A stretch of DNA of 64,000 bases from Bacillus sp. V3-13 (GCF_002860165.1 NZ_PGUZ01000038.1:36464-100463), one strand, 5' to 3'; shown: positions 1-9,135, counted from the stretch's first letter. Notes: generated by a model not told the origin, from the letters alone. Program-made: numbers and translations.

Positions 1-234
1 TTCAAATGAGTTTTGTCCTTCATGAGCCCTATGAAGACCACTTTTCCTATTTTCCAAATGAGTTTTGTCCTTCATGAGCCCTATGAAGACCGCTTTTTCT
101 ATTTTCCAAATGAGTTTTGTCCTTCATGAGCCCTATGAAGACCACTTTTTCTATTTTTCAAATGAGTTTTGTCCTTCATGAGCCCTATGAAGACCACTTT
201 TCCTATTTTTCAAATGAGTTTTGTCCTTCATGAG
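1..234. repeat. 52-bp tandem repeat array, four full copies plus a partial fifth
   Basis: The start CAAATGAG recurs at 3, 55, 107, 159 and 211, an exact 52-bp period with only a few substitutions between copies. Each unit contains the imperfect palindrome GTCCTTCAT-gagccct-ATGAAGAC, which could fold as a small hairpin. The period is not a multiple of three, so the array is not a repeated peptide. The array begins at the window edge and may continue to the left. The flank 235-305 is AT-rich with nothing recognisable. Function unknown. Confidence 0.95.
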
Positions 235-305
235 CAATAAAAGCACCCGCTCTCTTTAGCCCATCTGAAGATAGCTGGTAAATGTTAAATTCAAGTTATA
301 TAAAA

Positions 306-1328
306 TTAAAATATTCTTAAAAAATTGCCGCCTAGAATTTTTTTCAGGTCTTCATCTTTGTAGCCCCTATTAATCAAGCCCTCTATTAATTTGGGAAGAT
401 TTTGATGCCCTTCTATTACGTCAAAGGGTTTACGCGGCATACTGGCTAAGTCATCTGGTGACACATATTTGAAGAAATCATCACACAGGTCCAGTCCGAT
501 GCCAACATGGTCGATTCCAACAAGATTGACAATATGTTCAATGTGATTCATATACTGCTCAAGAGTGCTGTTTTCATCATTTGTGGCGACAATAATACTA
601 ACTGCGTTGACCCCTATTACCCCGCCGGTTGAGGCAATTGCTTTCATTTGTTCATCTGTTAAATTGCGCATTGTATTGGACAGGACCCTTGAATTTGAGT
701 GGGAAGCAATGATTGGCTTCTTTGAAATATCCACAACATCCCAAAATCCTTCATCATTTAAGTGGGAAACATCGATCGTGATACCAAGTTTTTCGGCCTC
801 TTCAATCAACTGGACACCAAAGTGGGAAATCCCTCCCTTTCTACCTTCGCGAACAGGGCTGAAATGGCTGCCTTCCCCGACCGCGTTCCTTCTGCTCCAA
901 ACCAAGCCGCAGTTTCTGACACCCAATTCAAAGAACACTCTTAATAAGCTTAAATCTGTCCCTATTGGTTCCACGCCCTCGAGAGATAATAGAAAACCAA
1001 TTTTTCCGGATTGTTGAGCAGCGGTCATGTCATCGCTATTCCGGCAAATCATCAATTTATCTGGAGATTCCTGTACTTCTTCATATAAAGCACTTACTTG
1101 ATTGAGCGCCTTCCGCAGTGCCATTTCAGGCAGAAATGCACTATCAATGAAGATGGCTGCAATAATGATATTGACACCACCTTCTTTAAAACGTGAAAAA
1201 TAATCTGTTTCAATTACCTTTTTTCTGCCTTTTTCCCTTTGAATGGAGACGTCCATTAATAAATCAAAGTGTGCGTCAATGATTAATGTTTTATTTTTTA
1301 TTTCTTCTATGTAAGTGTTTGTGCTCAT
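306..1328 (-). CDS. Membrane dipeptidase (renal dipeptidase family, peptidase M19)
   Basis: A 340-residue metallo-dipeptidase of the amidohydrolase-like M19 family, which cleaves dipeptides and sometimes cyclic or D-configured substrates. The zinc-binding pattern is visible: DAHFDLL near residue 19 (HxD pair), the bridging Glu in LSLEGVEPIG, and His in DVSHLND and IIASHSNSR. There is no signal peptide or membrane segment, so it is probably cytosolic, as in other Bacillaceae homologues. A GGGAGG ribosome binding site precedes the ATG. It is the last gene of the hydantoin-type operon but sits just beyond a hairpin terminator, so it may be expressed at a lower level or from another start. Its role in the pathway is not evident. 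Confidence 0.88.
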   Translation of the reverse strand: MSTNTYIEEIKNKTLIIDAHFDLLMDVSIQREKGRKKVIETDYFSRFKEGGVNIIIAAIFIDSAFLPEMALRKALNQVSALYEEVQESPDKLMICRNSDDMTAAQQSGKIGFLLSLEGVEPIGTDLSLLRVFFELGVRNCGLVWSRRNAVGEGSHFSPVREGRKGGISHFGVQLIEEAEKLGITIDVSHLNDEGFWDVVDISKKPIIASHSNSRVLSNTMRNLTDEQMKAIASTGGVIGVNAVSIIVATNDENSTLEQYMNHIEHIVNLVGIDHVGIGLDLCDDFFKYVSPDDLASMPRKPFDVIEGHQNLPKLIEGLINRGYKDEDLKKILGGNFLRIF

Positions 1329-1351
1329 GTTCTTGACCTCCCTTGTATTAG

Positions 1352-1382
1352 AAAAAGCTCTAGATTATACTAGAGCTTTTTT
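1352..1382 (-). terminator. Intrinsic terminator between the HyuA-like gene and the dipeptidase gene
   Basis: AGCTCTAG (1356-1363) and CTAGAGCT (1370-1377) form a perfect stem with a six-base loop, extended by A and T runs on both sides, so it could work on either strand. It lies 13 bases past the HyuA-like stop and 24 bases before the dipeptidase start. It may act as an intra-operon attenuator. Confidence 0.85.
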
Positions 1383-1394
1383 ATCCGGTTTGTA

Positions 1395-2975
1395 TCACAC
1401 CAGTTCAGTCACATCAACCTGGGCTAAATCACCGGCTGCTTTCACACGAATGCGAGTGGCATTGCCAGGCATATAGGCTAGCGGGACGTCTTCTATGTCC
1501 ACGATGATAATGCTGTCTGGATCAGCGCCGGCATTGATTGCTTCAGACACCGCTTTTTCCTTGGCCAGCTCTAATGCTTTTTCTCTGCCGATTTCAGCTA
1601 GTGCATAGACTTTTTCAATTTGTCCACTTACTTGGGAGATGGCTGCGCCGATCGCATTGGCTACTCCTGAATGCTGAGGGCGAATCACTTCTGATGCTCC
1701 ATTTAATTTTTCCGGGAGCAAGATGCTGCCGCCGCCAACGAGAATGACTGGTACAGGAGCTGCGCTGGTTTTCATCTTATCAATGGCTTCTTCGACTAGA
1801 TCTACCATTTTATCATAAACTTTATTTAATAATTCCTTATCAAGATGGGCCACTTTTGAAGGGTCACCAAGCTCCACTTTTCCAAGGGCCACAGCAACAT
1901 CTGTCGTTGTTAAAGTGTCCCCTCCAAAAATCAAGGCCTTTTCAGGCAAACGATAACCGACACTGTCTGGTCCAACCGTAAATTCCCCATTATCCTGGAT
2001 CCGGATGATCGTTCCCCCACCAAGTCCGATGGAAATAAGGTCAGGCATCCGGAAGTTTGTCCGCGCTCCGCCAATCTCAACCGCTAAAGAAGATTCTCTT
2101 GGGAACGATTGAACTAGCACACCAATATCGGACGTAGTTCCACCGACATCGACAACGATCGCATCCGAGAAATCACTCAGGTACGATGCGCCGCGCAATG
2201 AGTTCGTTGGTCCGCAGGCGATTGTGAAAATTGGGTATTTGACCGCATATTCTACAGACATTAATGTACCATCATTTTGTCCGAAAAAGACTCTCGCATC
2301 AATCCCTTCATTTTTCAAAGCATTGATAAATCCGTCAGCTGCCGTTTTAGCCACATTTACAACAGCTGCATTGAGGATCGTAGCATTTTCCCTTTCCAGT
2401 AATCCGACTGAACCGATTTCGGATGATAAAGAAACCGAAATGTCGTCTCCAAGTACTTCTTTCAAAATTTCACTTGCTCGTTGTTCATGCTTTTGCGATA
2501 CGGGAGAAAAGACGGAAGTTATCGCAATTGAATCGACTTTCCCTTTGATTTCTTTGGCAATCCGATATAAATGTTCTTCATCTAATTCGACAATTTCCCG
2601 TCCGTCGAATTCATGGCCTCCACGGATAAGGTAGACATATTTACCGAGTGCCGCACGAAGGTCGTCCGGTACACCTATCAGTGGTTTGACTGCCAAAGTG
2701 GCTGGAGCACCAATGCGGATTGCAGCAATATTATTCAGCCTTTTTCTTTCCACGATGGCATTGGTGCAATGGGTGGTTCCAAGCATCGCATATTTGATTT
2801 GCTCTCGCGGAACATTTGCATCATTGATGATTTTTTTCATTGCTGTATAAATACCAGTCGCTACATCTTCTGTCGTCGGTGATTTCGTCTCCGAAATGAC
2901 TGTATTATTTTCATCTAATAGCACTGCATCTGTATGAGTGCCCCCGACATCAATTCCAATACGATAAACACCCAT
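1395..2975 (-). CDS. Hydantoinase/oxoprolinase family protein (HyuA-like), copy 1
   Basis: A 526-residue protein of the ATP-dependent hydantoinase/5-oxoprolinase A family (HyuA). The N-terminal actin-like ATPase fold starts with GIDVGGTHTDAVLLD, and a second phosphate-binding segment VVDVGGTTSDIGVL is near residue 275. GGGTIIRIQDNG and VILVGGGSILLP are further family motifs. Such proteins use ATP to open five-membered cyclic amides such as hydantoins. The ATG overlaps the stop of the DUF917 gene (TAATG), indicating translational coupling, and the pair probably forms one enzyme or consecutive steps. A paralogue (6364-7938) has the same kind of partner. The exact substrate is unknown. Confidence 0.85.
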   Translation of the reverse strand: MGVYRIGIDVGGTHTDAVLLDENNTVISETKSPTTEDVATGIYTAMKKIINDANVPREQIKYAMLGTTHCTNAIVERKRLNNIAAIRIGAPATLAVKPLIGVPDDLRAALGKYVYLIRGGHEFDGREIVELDEEHLYRIAKEIKGKVDSIAITSVFSPVSQKHEQRASEILKEVLGDDISVSLSSEIGSVGLLERENATILNAAVVNVAKTAADGFINALKNEGIDARVFFGQNDGTLMSVEYAVKYPIFTIACGPTNSLRGASYLSDFSDAIVVDVGGTTSDIGVLVQSFPRESSLAVEIGGARTNFRMPDLISIGLGGGTIIRIQDNGEFTVGPDSVGYRLPEKALIFGGDTLTTTDVAVALGKVELGDPSKVAHLDKELLNKVYDKMVDLVEEAIDKMKTSAAPVPVILVGGGSILLPEKLNGASEVIRPQHSGVANAIGAAISQVSGQIEKVYALAEIGREKALELAKEKAVSEAINAGADPDSIIIVDIEDVPLAYMPGNATRIRVKAAGDLAQVDVTELV

Positions 2976-4072
2976 TATGCTGTCACTCCTTTTTTTACAA
3001 GTTCCTCCAACGGAACATAATCAACATCATAGCCAAAGTATTTTGGACCAACTGTTTCAAGGCCCTTCTCTGTTCTCCATTTTGGATGGCAAGGCATTCC
3101 GATGACCACGCATCTGGCGCCATATCTGATTCCTTCCGTTGTGATTGGCAGGCCAGTTTCCGCATCAAGCACAGCAATTAAATCTGGTGTAACACAAAGG
3201 AGGCGCTGATCGGTTGTCTGGGCGAGCAAATGCTCATTTTGGAACCTGACCTCGAGCGTCTCTCCTTTGTACTCATTGATACCCTCGAATGTCGCCACGC
3301 CTCTGGCAAAACCAGTCTCAGTTTTCCGGTTGATATCGCTGACTTTGCCGCGGAACAACTCAAATCCGTTTGCCTTTTTCAGGACTTCTTTAATCGGGTC
3401 AGCATTGTTTTGCTTCGCAAGCCTGATCGACTTGCCAATCTCTTCTTCAAGCTTAAGGATATTGCTGATTCCGCTTTCCTTTAAGTTTTTTCCGGTCATT
3501 GGATAAATGGCAATCATGGATGACCCGCCCATTTCAATTGTAGCTGCACGGGCAATTCTCTCAGTCCAGACATTATTGATGGTGGAAAGCAATGAAGTAT
3601 TCCCTTTCTCATCCGCCAGAACCATCGGCGTTGCTGCGATCCCATCCAAATAGAAAGTGACCATTTGCAATTCGGGAAACGCCCGGCCCATTCCATCAAC
3701 ATCGACGACTGGCAAGCCCAGCTTTGCAGCAAGGGCAAGGGGAAGCATCGAATTTAATCCGCCTGCTTCTATCGGCATCGTTGCGAAAATCTCCTTACCC
3801 AAATAAGCTTCGAGATTTTTAAAAGCAGCTGTGGCTTCCTCTCCGCCTGGTGCTTTTTCAAGCATAACCGTCGGTGCTCCCATCATCGCGGAAGGGACGA
3901 CTAAGGCGTCATCCGGCACTTCATTCACATCCAGCAGCGTAATTTCCCCGTATTCTTCGATAGCTTGAAGGGCCATAAGCTTGCCAATGTAAGGGTCACC
4001 TCCACCGCCTGTTCCCAGTAGGGCAGCACCAACCGCGATATCTTCGATTTCTTGTTTTCCTAGTTTTCTCAT
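2975..4072 (-). CDS. DUF917 family protein (S-methyl thiohydantoin desulfurase family), copy 1
   Basis: A 365-residue DUF917 protein. The family hallmark LGTGGGGDPYIG is near residue 20 and DVDGMGRAFPELQ lies mid-protein. The family is now named after S-methyl thiohydantoin desulfurase, an enzyme of S-methyl-ergothioneine breakdown, and is structurally related to hydantoinases. Most members are uncharacterised, so a hydantoin-type cyclic substrate is only an inference here. GGAGG precedes the ATG. It is translationally coupled to the HyuA-like gene downstream and follows the NCS1 permease gene. It is clearly paralogous to 7935-9029 but well diverged from it. Confidence 0.85.
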   Translation of the reverse strand: MRKLGKQEIEDIAVGAALLGTGGGGDPYIGKLMALQAIEEYGEITLLDVNEVPDDALVVPSAMMGAPTVMLEKAPGGEEATAAFKNLEAYLGKEIFATMPIEAGGLNSMLPLALAAKLGLPVVDVDGMGRAFPELQMVTFYLDGIAATPMVLADEKGNTSLLSTINNVWTERIARAATIEMGGSSMIAIYPMTGKNLKESGISNILKLEEEIGKSIRLAKQNNADPIKEVLKKANGFELFRGKVSDINRKTETGFARGVATFEGINEYKGETLEVRFQNEHLLAQTTDQRLLCVTPDLIAVLDAETGLPITTEGIRYGARCVVIGMPCHPKWRTEKGLETVGPKYFGYDVDYVPLEELVKKGVTA

Positions 4073-4100
4073 TTTTTATGTCCTCCAATTTTGCTATAGA

Positions 4101-5420
4101 TTACGATACAACAGTACTTTTTACCTCATTTTTGCTTCTGATCGCTTTTACAGCTAAAACACCTGCGTAATAGATAACTCCGCTTATCAGGAGTGAATTA
4201 ATCGATGGTATGCCAAAAGTAATAAAATAACCGCCTGCAAATCCCGCCATCCAGGCCACAAGTGTAACAGGATTCAATCTTTCAGGCTCGCCTGGCAAGG
4301 TTCCATTCTTCCTGCTCTCATCAAGTGCTGTTCGATACGTTTTTAATATAAAGTAATCAACAACCATGATCCCGGCAATCGGCGGAATCATAATTCCAAG
4401 TAAAACAAGGAAGTCCACAAACCGGTCAAGGATCCCCAGAATGGATAGCACAGTGCCAATTACTCCAATGACAAGAGTCACGATACCACGATTTAGCTTG
4501 ACCTTAAAAACGGAGTCAATGATATTCGTAAAGCCCAGGGAAGAAGAATATAAATTCAGGTTATTGATTTTAACGGTTGAAAAAACGACGACTGCCGCAC
4601 CAAGCCAGCCGGATGTTTGAAGCATGATACTGACAACATCGCTCGTTTTTGCAGCGTGGGCCATCAACACAGCAACCATGCCGACACCCATCTCCCCAAC
4701 TATGGTACCAATCGTGGTCATCCAGAAAACGTCTTTCCCGTTTCGGGCAAACCTGCTGAAGTCAGGAGTAATGACGGCGCCGATCATGAAACCACCGGCC
4801 ACCATTGTTGCACCTACTCCAAGTGACAGCGTCTCTCCCGGGGGCTGGGTACTCATTAAACTGATGATCGAATGATCACTAAGAACCTGATAGATTCCGA
4901 ATCCTACCACCAATAAAAAGGCAGGTACGGCAACTTTCGCAGTTATACTTAATAGCTTGAATCCAAAGATAACCAATATTGTTACGCCTATGCCAGTTAT
5001 TGCAGCGGCAACGGGAAGGGTCAATTTTCCATCAGTTGCCTCAACTAATCCATTTGCAAAGACCGAGTTCTGCACCCCAAACCAGCCTATTGTACAAATG
5101 GCGATGACTGTGCCGATGATGCTGGAACCGTATCGGCCGAATCCAGTCCAGCGAGACAATAGACTCGTTGAAAGGCCTTCCTTTGCACCAGCATAACCTA
5201 TCAGAAAACTGATAACCTGTAAAATGACACTTCCAAAGAACATGGCCCAAAACGCCTGCCAGAAAGTCATTCCGTAACCTAGCGCAGCACCGAGCATAAA
5301 TTGAGACAGGGTGGCAAGAGCACCTACCCGGACAAGCATGATGTCCCACATCGGCAATCTCGCTGATTGCGGGACTCTGGACAGTGAATAATCATCTCCT
5401 AATTTCTTTGTTTCTTTCAT
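4101..5420 (-). CDS. NCS1 family permease (cytosine/purine/hydantoin type)
   Basis: An integral membrane protein of about 439 residues with about twelve hydrophobic segments, resembling CodB-type permeases of the nucleobase-cation symporter 1 family. The N-terminal SLSRVPQSARLPMWDIMLVR and GAALGYGMTFWQAFWAMFFG are typical. NCS1 members carry cytosine, allantoin, uracil or hydantoins (Mhp1), and the surrounding hydantoinase-type genes favour a hydantoin or related ring. I chose the ATG at 5420, nine bases inside an in-frame TTG, because it follows AGGAGG at normal spacing. A hairpin (5476-5520) lies upstream. Confidence 0.85.
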   Translation of the reverse strand: MKETKKLGDDYSLSRVPQSARLPMWDIMLVRVGALATLSQFMLGAALGYGMTFWQAFWAMFFGSVILQVISFLIGYAGAKEGLSTSLLSRWTGFGRYGSSIIGTVIAICTIGWFGVQNSVFANGLVEATDGKLTLPVAAAITGIGVTILVIFGFKLLSITAKVAVPAFLLVVGFGIYQVLSDHSIISLMSTQPPGETLSLGVGATMVAGGFMIGAVITPDFSRFARNGKDVFWMTTIGTIVGEMGVGMVAVLMAHAAKTSDVVSIMLQTSGWLGAAVVVFSTVKINNLNLYSSSLGFTNIIDSVFKVKLNRGIVTLVIGVIGTVLSILGILDRFVDFLVLLGIMIPPIAGIMVVDYFILKTYRTALDESRKNGTLPGEPERLNPVTLVAWMAGFAGGYFITFGIPSINSLLISGVIYYAGVLAVKAIRSKNEVKSTVVS

Positions 5421-5475
5421 TCCTTCCAACCTCCTGTTAAATGATTAATTTCCCCAATCCCCGCCTTCAAAAGAA

Positions 5476-5520
5476 GGATTTTGTCCAACCCTGAAAGCTC
5501 ATAACGGTAAGACAAAATCC
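5476..5520 (-). other. Inverted repeat in the racemase-permease gap
   Basis: GGATTTTGTC (5476-5485) is repeated as its exact reverse complement at 5511-5520 with 25 bases between. Read on the minus strand, the second arm is followed by the T-rich TTCTTTTG, so it may attenuate transcription between the racemase and permease genes. Whether it acts as terminator, processing site or protein site cannot be told from sequence. Confidence 0.55.
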
Positions 5521-5574
5521 CGGGTTAATTTTGGAACCTTCCGACAATTAAACCTGCAAAAAGTTTTAAACTGA

Positions 5575-6297
5575 TTAAGCTTTTATTCTCTGTTTTGAAG
5601 GCGGCGTCATGTAAGTCAGCCTGCTCTGTTTTACTCCCATAGCGATCAAGCTTTCGAGCAATCTTGTTGCTGCAAATACCGGGTCGATGACCGGAACATC
5701 GTACCCGTTTTGCTTCAGGCGTTCCTGTAGTTCTGCTGCAACACCCATGAATCCGGTACAGCCCAGCACTAGGGCATGCGCGCCATCTTGCTCGATTGCT
5801 TTGATCATTTCCTCATACAGTTCTTTTTTTAGCCGATCCTTATCATGAACTTCCAACACAGGAATATTTACATAGCGGACGGAGGCTAAATTACCGTTGA
5901 CACCTAATGTTTTGCTGATATTTTCAATCATAGGGACTACATTCGGCAGCACTGTAACGACGGAAAATGATTTAGCCAATGAGCTTGCGAACAGCATTGA
6001 GGATTCACAAGCACCAACGACCGGAATGTCCAGAATTTCTCTTGCCGGCTTTACTCCCGGGTCACCGAAGCAGTCACTGACGACTCCGTCGTACCCCTCT
6101 TCCTCAGCCTCTTTCGCTTTTTCAAGGAAATTAGGTACGCACAATGCTTCATCGTATTCACTTTCAACTGATGCAGGGCCATAATCGAGGCTGGTCACTC
6201 CAACTTCAGTTGTTTCAGATGCATAAAATTTAACTTCTTCCAGAATTTCCTCATTAAAAATATCAGATGTGATTGGCATGATTACTTTGATTTTCAT
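5575..6297 (-). CDS. Aspartate/glutamate/hydantoin racemase family protein
   Basis: A 240-residue cofactor-independent racemase. The two catalytic cysteines of the family are in DCFGDPGV and GCTGFMGV, in the two half-barrel repeats. Hydantoin racemases (HyuE) of this family interconvert D- and L-5-substituted hydantoins so that a stereospecific hydrolase can use both. Placement between two HyuA/DUF917 pairs and an NCS1 permease supports that role, although aspartate or other amino acid racemases cannot be excluded. AAGGAG precedes the ATG. Confidence 0.82.
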   Translation of the reverse strand: MKIKVIMPITSDIFNEEILEEVKFYASETTEVGVTSLDYGPASVESEYDEALCVPNFLEKAKEAEEEGYDGVVSDCFGDPGVKPAREILDIPVVGACESSMLFASSLAKSFSVVTVLPNVVPMIENISKTLGVNGNLASVRYVNIPVLEVHDKDRLKKELYEEMIKAIEQDGAHALVLGCTGFMGVAAELQERLKQNGYDVPVIDPVFAATRLLESLIAMGVKQSRLTYMTPPSKQRIKA

Positions 6298-6363
6298 TTA
6301 CTTTCACTCCTTTTAATTAGTAGAATTTTCTGAATATTAACTTATAAAAATTAGATAACCTCT

Positions 6364-7938
6364 TTACCTCCGGGCAGGAATAAACTCCAATTCTCCTAAA
6401 GCCTTCAAGCGGATTCTCAATACCTCCCCTTTCAAATAATCAAAGGGGAACTCTTCTACAGATACCACCTGAATGCTGTTCCTTGTTGCTCCCTTCATCA
6501 GTAGCTGATGAACCAGTTTTTCCTTTTCCTCTTCGATAATCTCCTGCTTCGTCTTATCCCTAAGCCAGAACACTTTATCGACCTGAGCACTAAGCGGTGC
6601 AAAACAGGCGCCGACTGCATTGCATATATGAAAGCCGACAGGATGGAAAACTTTTTGGTATTTTCCAAATAGCCTATTCACAAGCAGTGAACTGCCTCCA
6701 CCAACTAAAACAATCGGAAGGGCTTCATTGTTCTGCTGAAGCCTGGCTATCTTTTTCTTGATTTCACCCGTCACTGTATTAATGACTTTTTGACAGTCAT
6801 CTTCTGACAGTTTATCCAGTTCCGTTAGTGTTATTTTTTCATCTGAAAACGACTCTGGATAAACCTTAAGGAAAGAATCGGTCAACGTCCACATGTTACC
6901 GCCCCAGGATATCCCATGTTGTGCAATATCGCTGGCGATCGTTTCTTTTATCCGGACAGATTCTTCTTCGATTGAAATAAGACTGCCTCCACCATAAGGA
7001 AGGGAATACATTTTCGGAACCCGCATATTAACATCGATGTCCAGAATAGAAGTTGAACCTATCGATACCTCCGGCTGGCCGTTCAGGATCTTTCCGATAT
7101 CAATCGTACTTCCGCCGACATCGACAACGATACAGCGGTCCAAGCCGCTCAAGATACTGGCCCCTCTAATACTATTGGTAAACCCGGACCCAATTGTTAA
7201 GATAGGATAATCGATCGCTTCCTGGATTTCCATCAGCGAGCCGTCATTCTGAGTCAGCCAGCACGGACACTCTAATGAGAGCTTCCTGAAAACGGTCGAT
7301 AAATCAATCATCGCCTGGCGGATAACCTTCGAAAGAATAGCATTTAGAAGAGCCGCATTTTCTCTTTCTATGAAACCGGTGCTTCCAATTTCATGTGACA
7401 TTGTGATCGGAATGTCAGGGAAAGATTCTTTAATGTAATTCCTGATTTCAAGCTCTTCACTTGCATATAAAGGGGAATAAGCTCCCACGATGCAGATTGA
7501 TTCAAAATTGAATTCTTTTAAATCGTGGAATAACTGCTTGAAAGCATCTGAATTCATCGTTGAATGGCTATTCGTTTTGCCTGTGTAAGAATATGAACTC
7601 TCAAAATGGTAGACCTTTGAAAGATATTTTTTTAAACTGCCAGGCCATTGCACTGCAGGCTCAATCAACGATGGTTTTTTTGTAATCCGGATTAACGCCG
7701 TGTTCGAAAGATTGACGAGATGATAAAGTGCATTAAGCACATGCGTTGTACCAACGAAAATCCCGTCAATTTGTTGAGGCTGGATATTCGCTTCCTTTAA
7801 TACTTCCTTTGCGGCCAGCTCAATACCAGTAGTAATATCCTTCGTTGTCAAATGCTTTGACCACGAAAGAAGCTTACCATCATTCCGGACAATAACTGCA
7901 TCTGTATTTGTTCCTCCAACATCAATACCTAGTTTCAT
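6364..7938 (-). CDS. Hydantoinase/oxoprolinase family protein (HyuA-like), copy 2
   Basis: A 524-residue paralogue of the protein at 1395-2975, with the same architecture: KLGIDVGGTNTDAVIV at the N-terminus, VVDVGGSTIDIG mid-protein and IVLVGGGSSLLV near the end. It shares the FIERENAALLNA segment with copy 1. Its ATG overlaps the stop of the upstream DUF917 gene by four bases (ATGA), again coupling the two proteins. The divergence from copy 1 suggests different ring substrates or stereoisomers rather than a recent duplication. Confidence 0.85.
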   Translation of the reverse strand: MKLGIDVGGTNTDAVIVRNDGKLLSWSKHLTTKDITTGIELAAKEVLKEANIQPQQIDGIFVGTTHVLNALYHLVNLSNTALIRITKKPSLIEPAVQWPGSLKKYLSKVYHFESSYSYTGKTNSHSTMNSDAFKQLFHDLKEFNFESICIVGAYSPLYASEELEIRNYIKESFPDIPITMSHEIGSTGFIERENAALLNAILSKVIRQAMIDLSTVFRKLSLECPCWLTQNDGSLMEIQEAIDYPILTIGSGFTNSIRGASILSGLDRCIVVDVGGSTIDIGKILNGQPEVSIGSTSILDIDVNMRVPKMYSLPYGGGSLISIEEESVRIKETIASDIAQHGISWGGNMWTLTDSFLKVYPESFSDEKITLTELDKLSEDDCQKVINTVTGEIKKKIARLQQNNEALPIVLVGGGSSLLVNRLFGKYQKVFHPVGFHICNAVGACFAPLSAQVDKVFWLRDKTKQEIIEEEKEKLVHQLLMKGATRNSIQVVSVEEFPFDYLKGEVLRIRLKALGELEFIPARR

Positions 7939-9029
7939 AACCTGAATTCTCCGGGAAGGGTTTTATAGGACACAGCTAAATCAAAGTTCTCAGGTCCAAC
8001 AAGCTCAAGCATTTCTTTCGTGCGAAGGATATTCGGAGCCTGAACCGCGAATACAATCACAGAATGTCCAGCCTGTATTTCAGAAACACTGTATGGGAGC
8101 AAATTGTCGTCATTTAATACAAGGATGAGATCAGGTGTTGTGCTAACATACTGTTCTTCTTTTATCGAAATGAACTCATTCTTGAATTCTATTTCAATCC
8201 TTTTATTTGCAAATGAAGATCGGCCCTCCACTGTGAGCTTTCCTACCAATGATCCTTTTTCAAACCAGCGGTTAACTTCGGAAACGACGCCGCTAATGAC
8301 CGGATTGGGTCTGCCATAGATCGAGTTCTCGAAAACATCGCTGATCTCTTCAATTTTTTGGCTCTTCGATGTATCTTTTTTGACGGCAACTCCTAACCGA
8401 TGAATCAACTTTAATGATCCTGGAATCATGGATGTTTTTATTTTTCTGGCATTGGCTGCGAAACAAAGTAAATGGGCAAATCCTTCGTTCCTGACCATAA
8501 AATCTTTTGCCAGTTCTGTTGTACTTTGGATGGTGTCCAAATCCTGAATAAACATATGTTCATCATGTGTTTGCAGGACCAATGGTGCTACCGGAATACC
8601 TGAAAGATGAAAGGTTGTCATCGATAACTCGGGGAAGGCCCTTCCCATTCCATCTCCGTCTACAACAGGAAAATTCTTCAAAACAGCCGTTACTAAAGGA
8701 GTTAAGGCATTCACTCCACCAATTTCTATCGGGATTAGTGCACCGACTTTTGTTTTATGAGTCGATTCATACAACTCAAGAACTTGCACGCCCTCTCGCC
8801 CGCTTGGGATGTGTTCATCAAATAAAATAGTCGATCCCATAATACCGACCGCTACAACCCATTCATCCACTAAGTCAGAAATGGTCTTTACAATGATTTC
8901 ATCCTGGTCGCTCATAATAGACATTAATAAATGCTGTACCGTTTTGGTGTCACCGCCTCCCCCACAAGATAAAATTTTTGCACCAATTGCTAATAGCGGT
9001 ATGTCCTGCTTTTTTATCTGCCATGACAT
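7935..9029 (-). CDS. DUF917 family protein (S-methyl thiohydantoin desulfurase family), copy 2
   Basis: A 364-residue DUF917 protein with SCGGGGDTKTV near residue 22 and VDGDGMGRAFPELS mid-protein. It is the first gene of the sigma-54-dependent operon. The ATG follows AAAGGAG with proper spacing, and the promoter lies directly upstream. Its glycine-rich loop is SCGGGGDT where copy 1 has GTGGGGDP, suggesting a different specificity. The enzymatic reaction is unproven. Confidence 0.83.
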   Translation of the reverse strand: MSWQIKKQDIPLLAIGAKILSCGGGGDTKTVQHLLMSIMSDQDEIIVKTISDLVDEWVVAVGIMGSTILFDEHIPSGREGVQVLELYESTHKTKVGALIPIEIGGVNALTPLVTAVLKNFPVVDGDGMGRAFPELSMTTFHLSGIPVAPLVLQTHDEHMFIQDLDTIQSTTELAKDFMVRNEGFAHLLCFAANARKIKTSMIPGSLKLIHRLGVAVKKDTSKSQKIEEISDVFENSIYGRPNPVISGVVSEVNRWFEKGSLVGKLTVEGRSSFANKRIEIEFKNEFISIKEEQYVSTTPDLILVLNDDNLLPYSVSEIQAGHSVIVFAVQAPNILRTKEMLELVGPENFDLAVSYKTLPGEFRL

Positions 9030-9056
9030 AGGTGGTACTCCTTTCTGTTATCCATT

Positions 9057-9071
9057 GCAAGAACTGTGCCA
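9057..9071 (-). promoter_or_regulatory. Sigma-54 (RpoN/SigL) promoter of the hydantoin-type operon
   Basis: On the minus strand the sequence reads TGGCAC (9071-9066), five bases, then TTGC (9060-9057) followed by A. This matches the -24/-12 consensus TGGCAC-N5-TTGCA at every defined position. The -12 GC is 28 bases before the ATG of the DUF917 gene at 9029. A sigma-54 activator gene lies just upstream, which makes this assignment strong. Confidence 0.92.
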
Positions 9072-9135
9072 AAAAAAGAAACCCAATCAAGCCTTTGCTG
9101 GATGGGAATAAAAAATTTTTAACTTTAGTGAATTA

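Noticed and set aside
1..234. CRISPR-like array
   Set aside because: The whole 52-bp unit repeats without variable spacers, and no cas genes are near.
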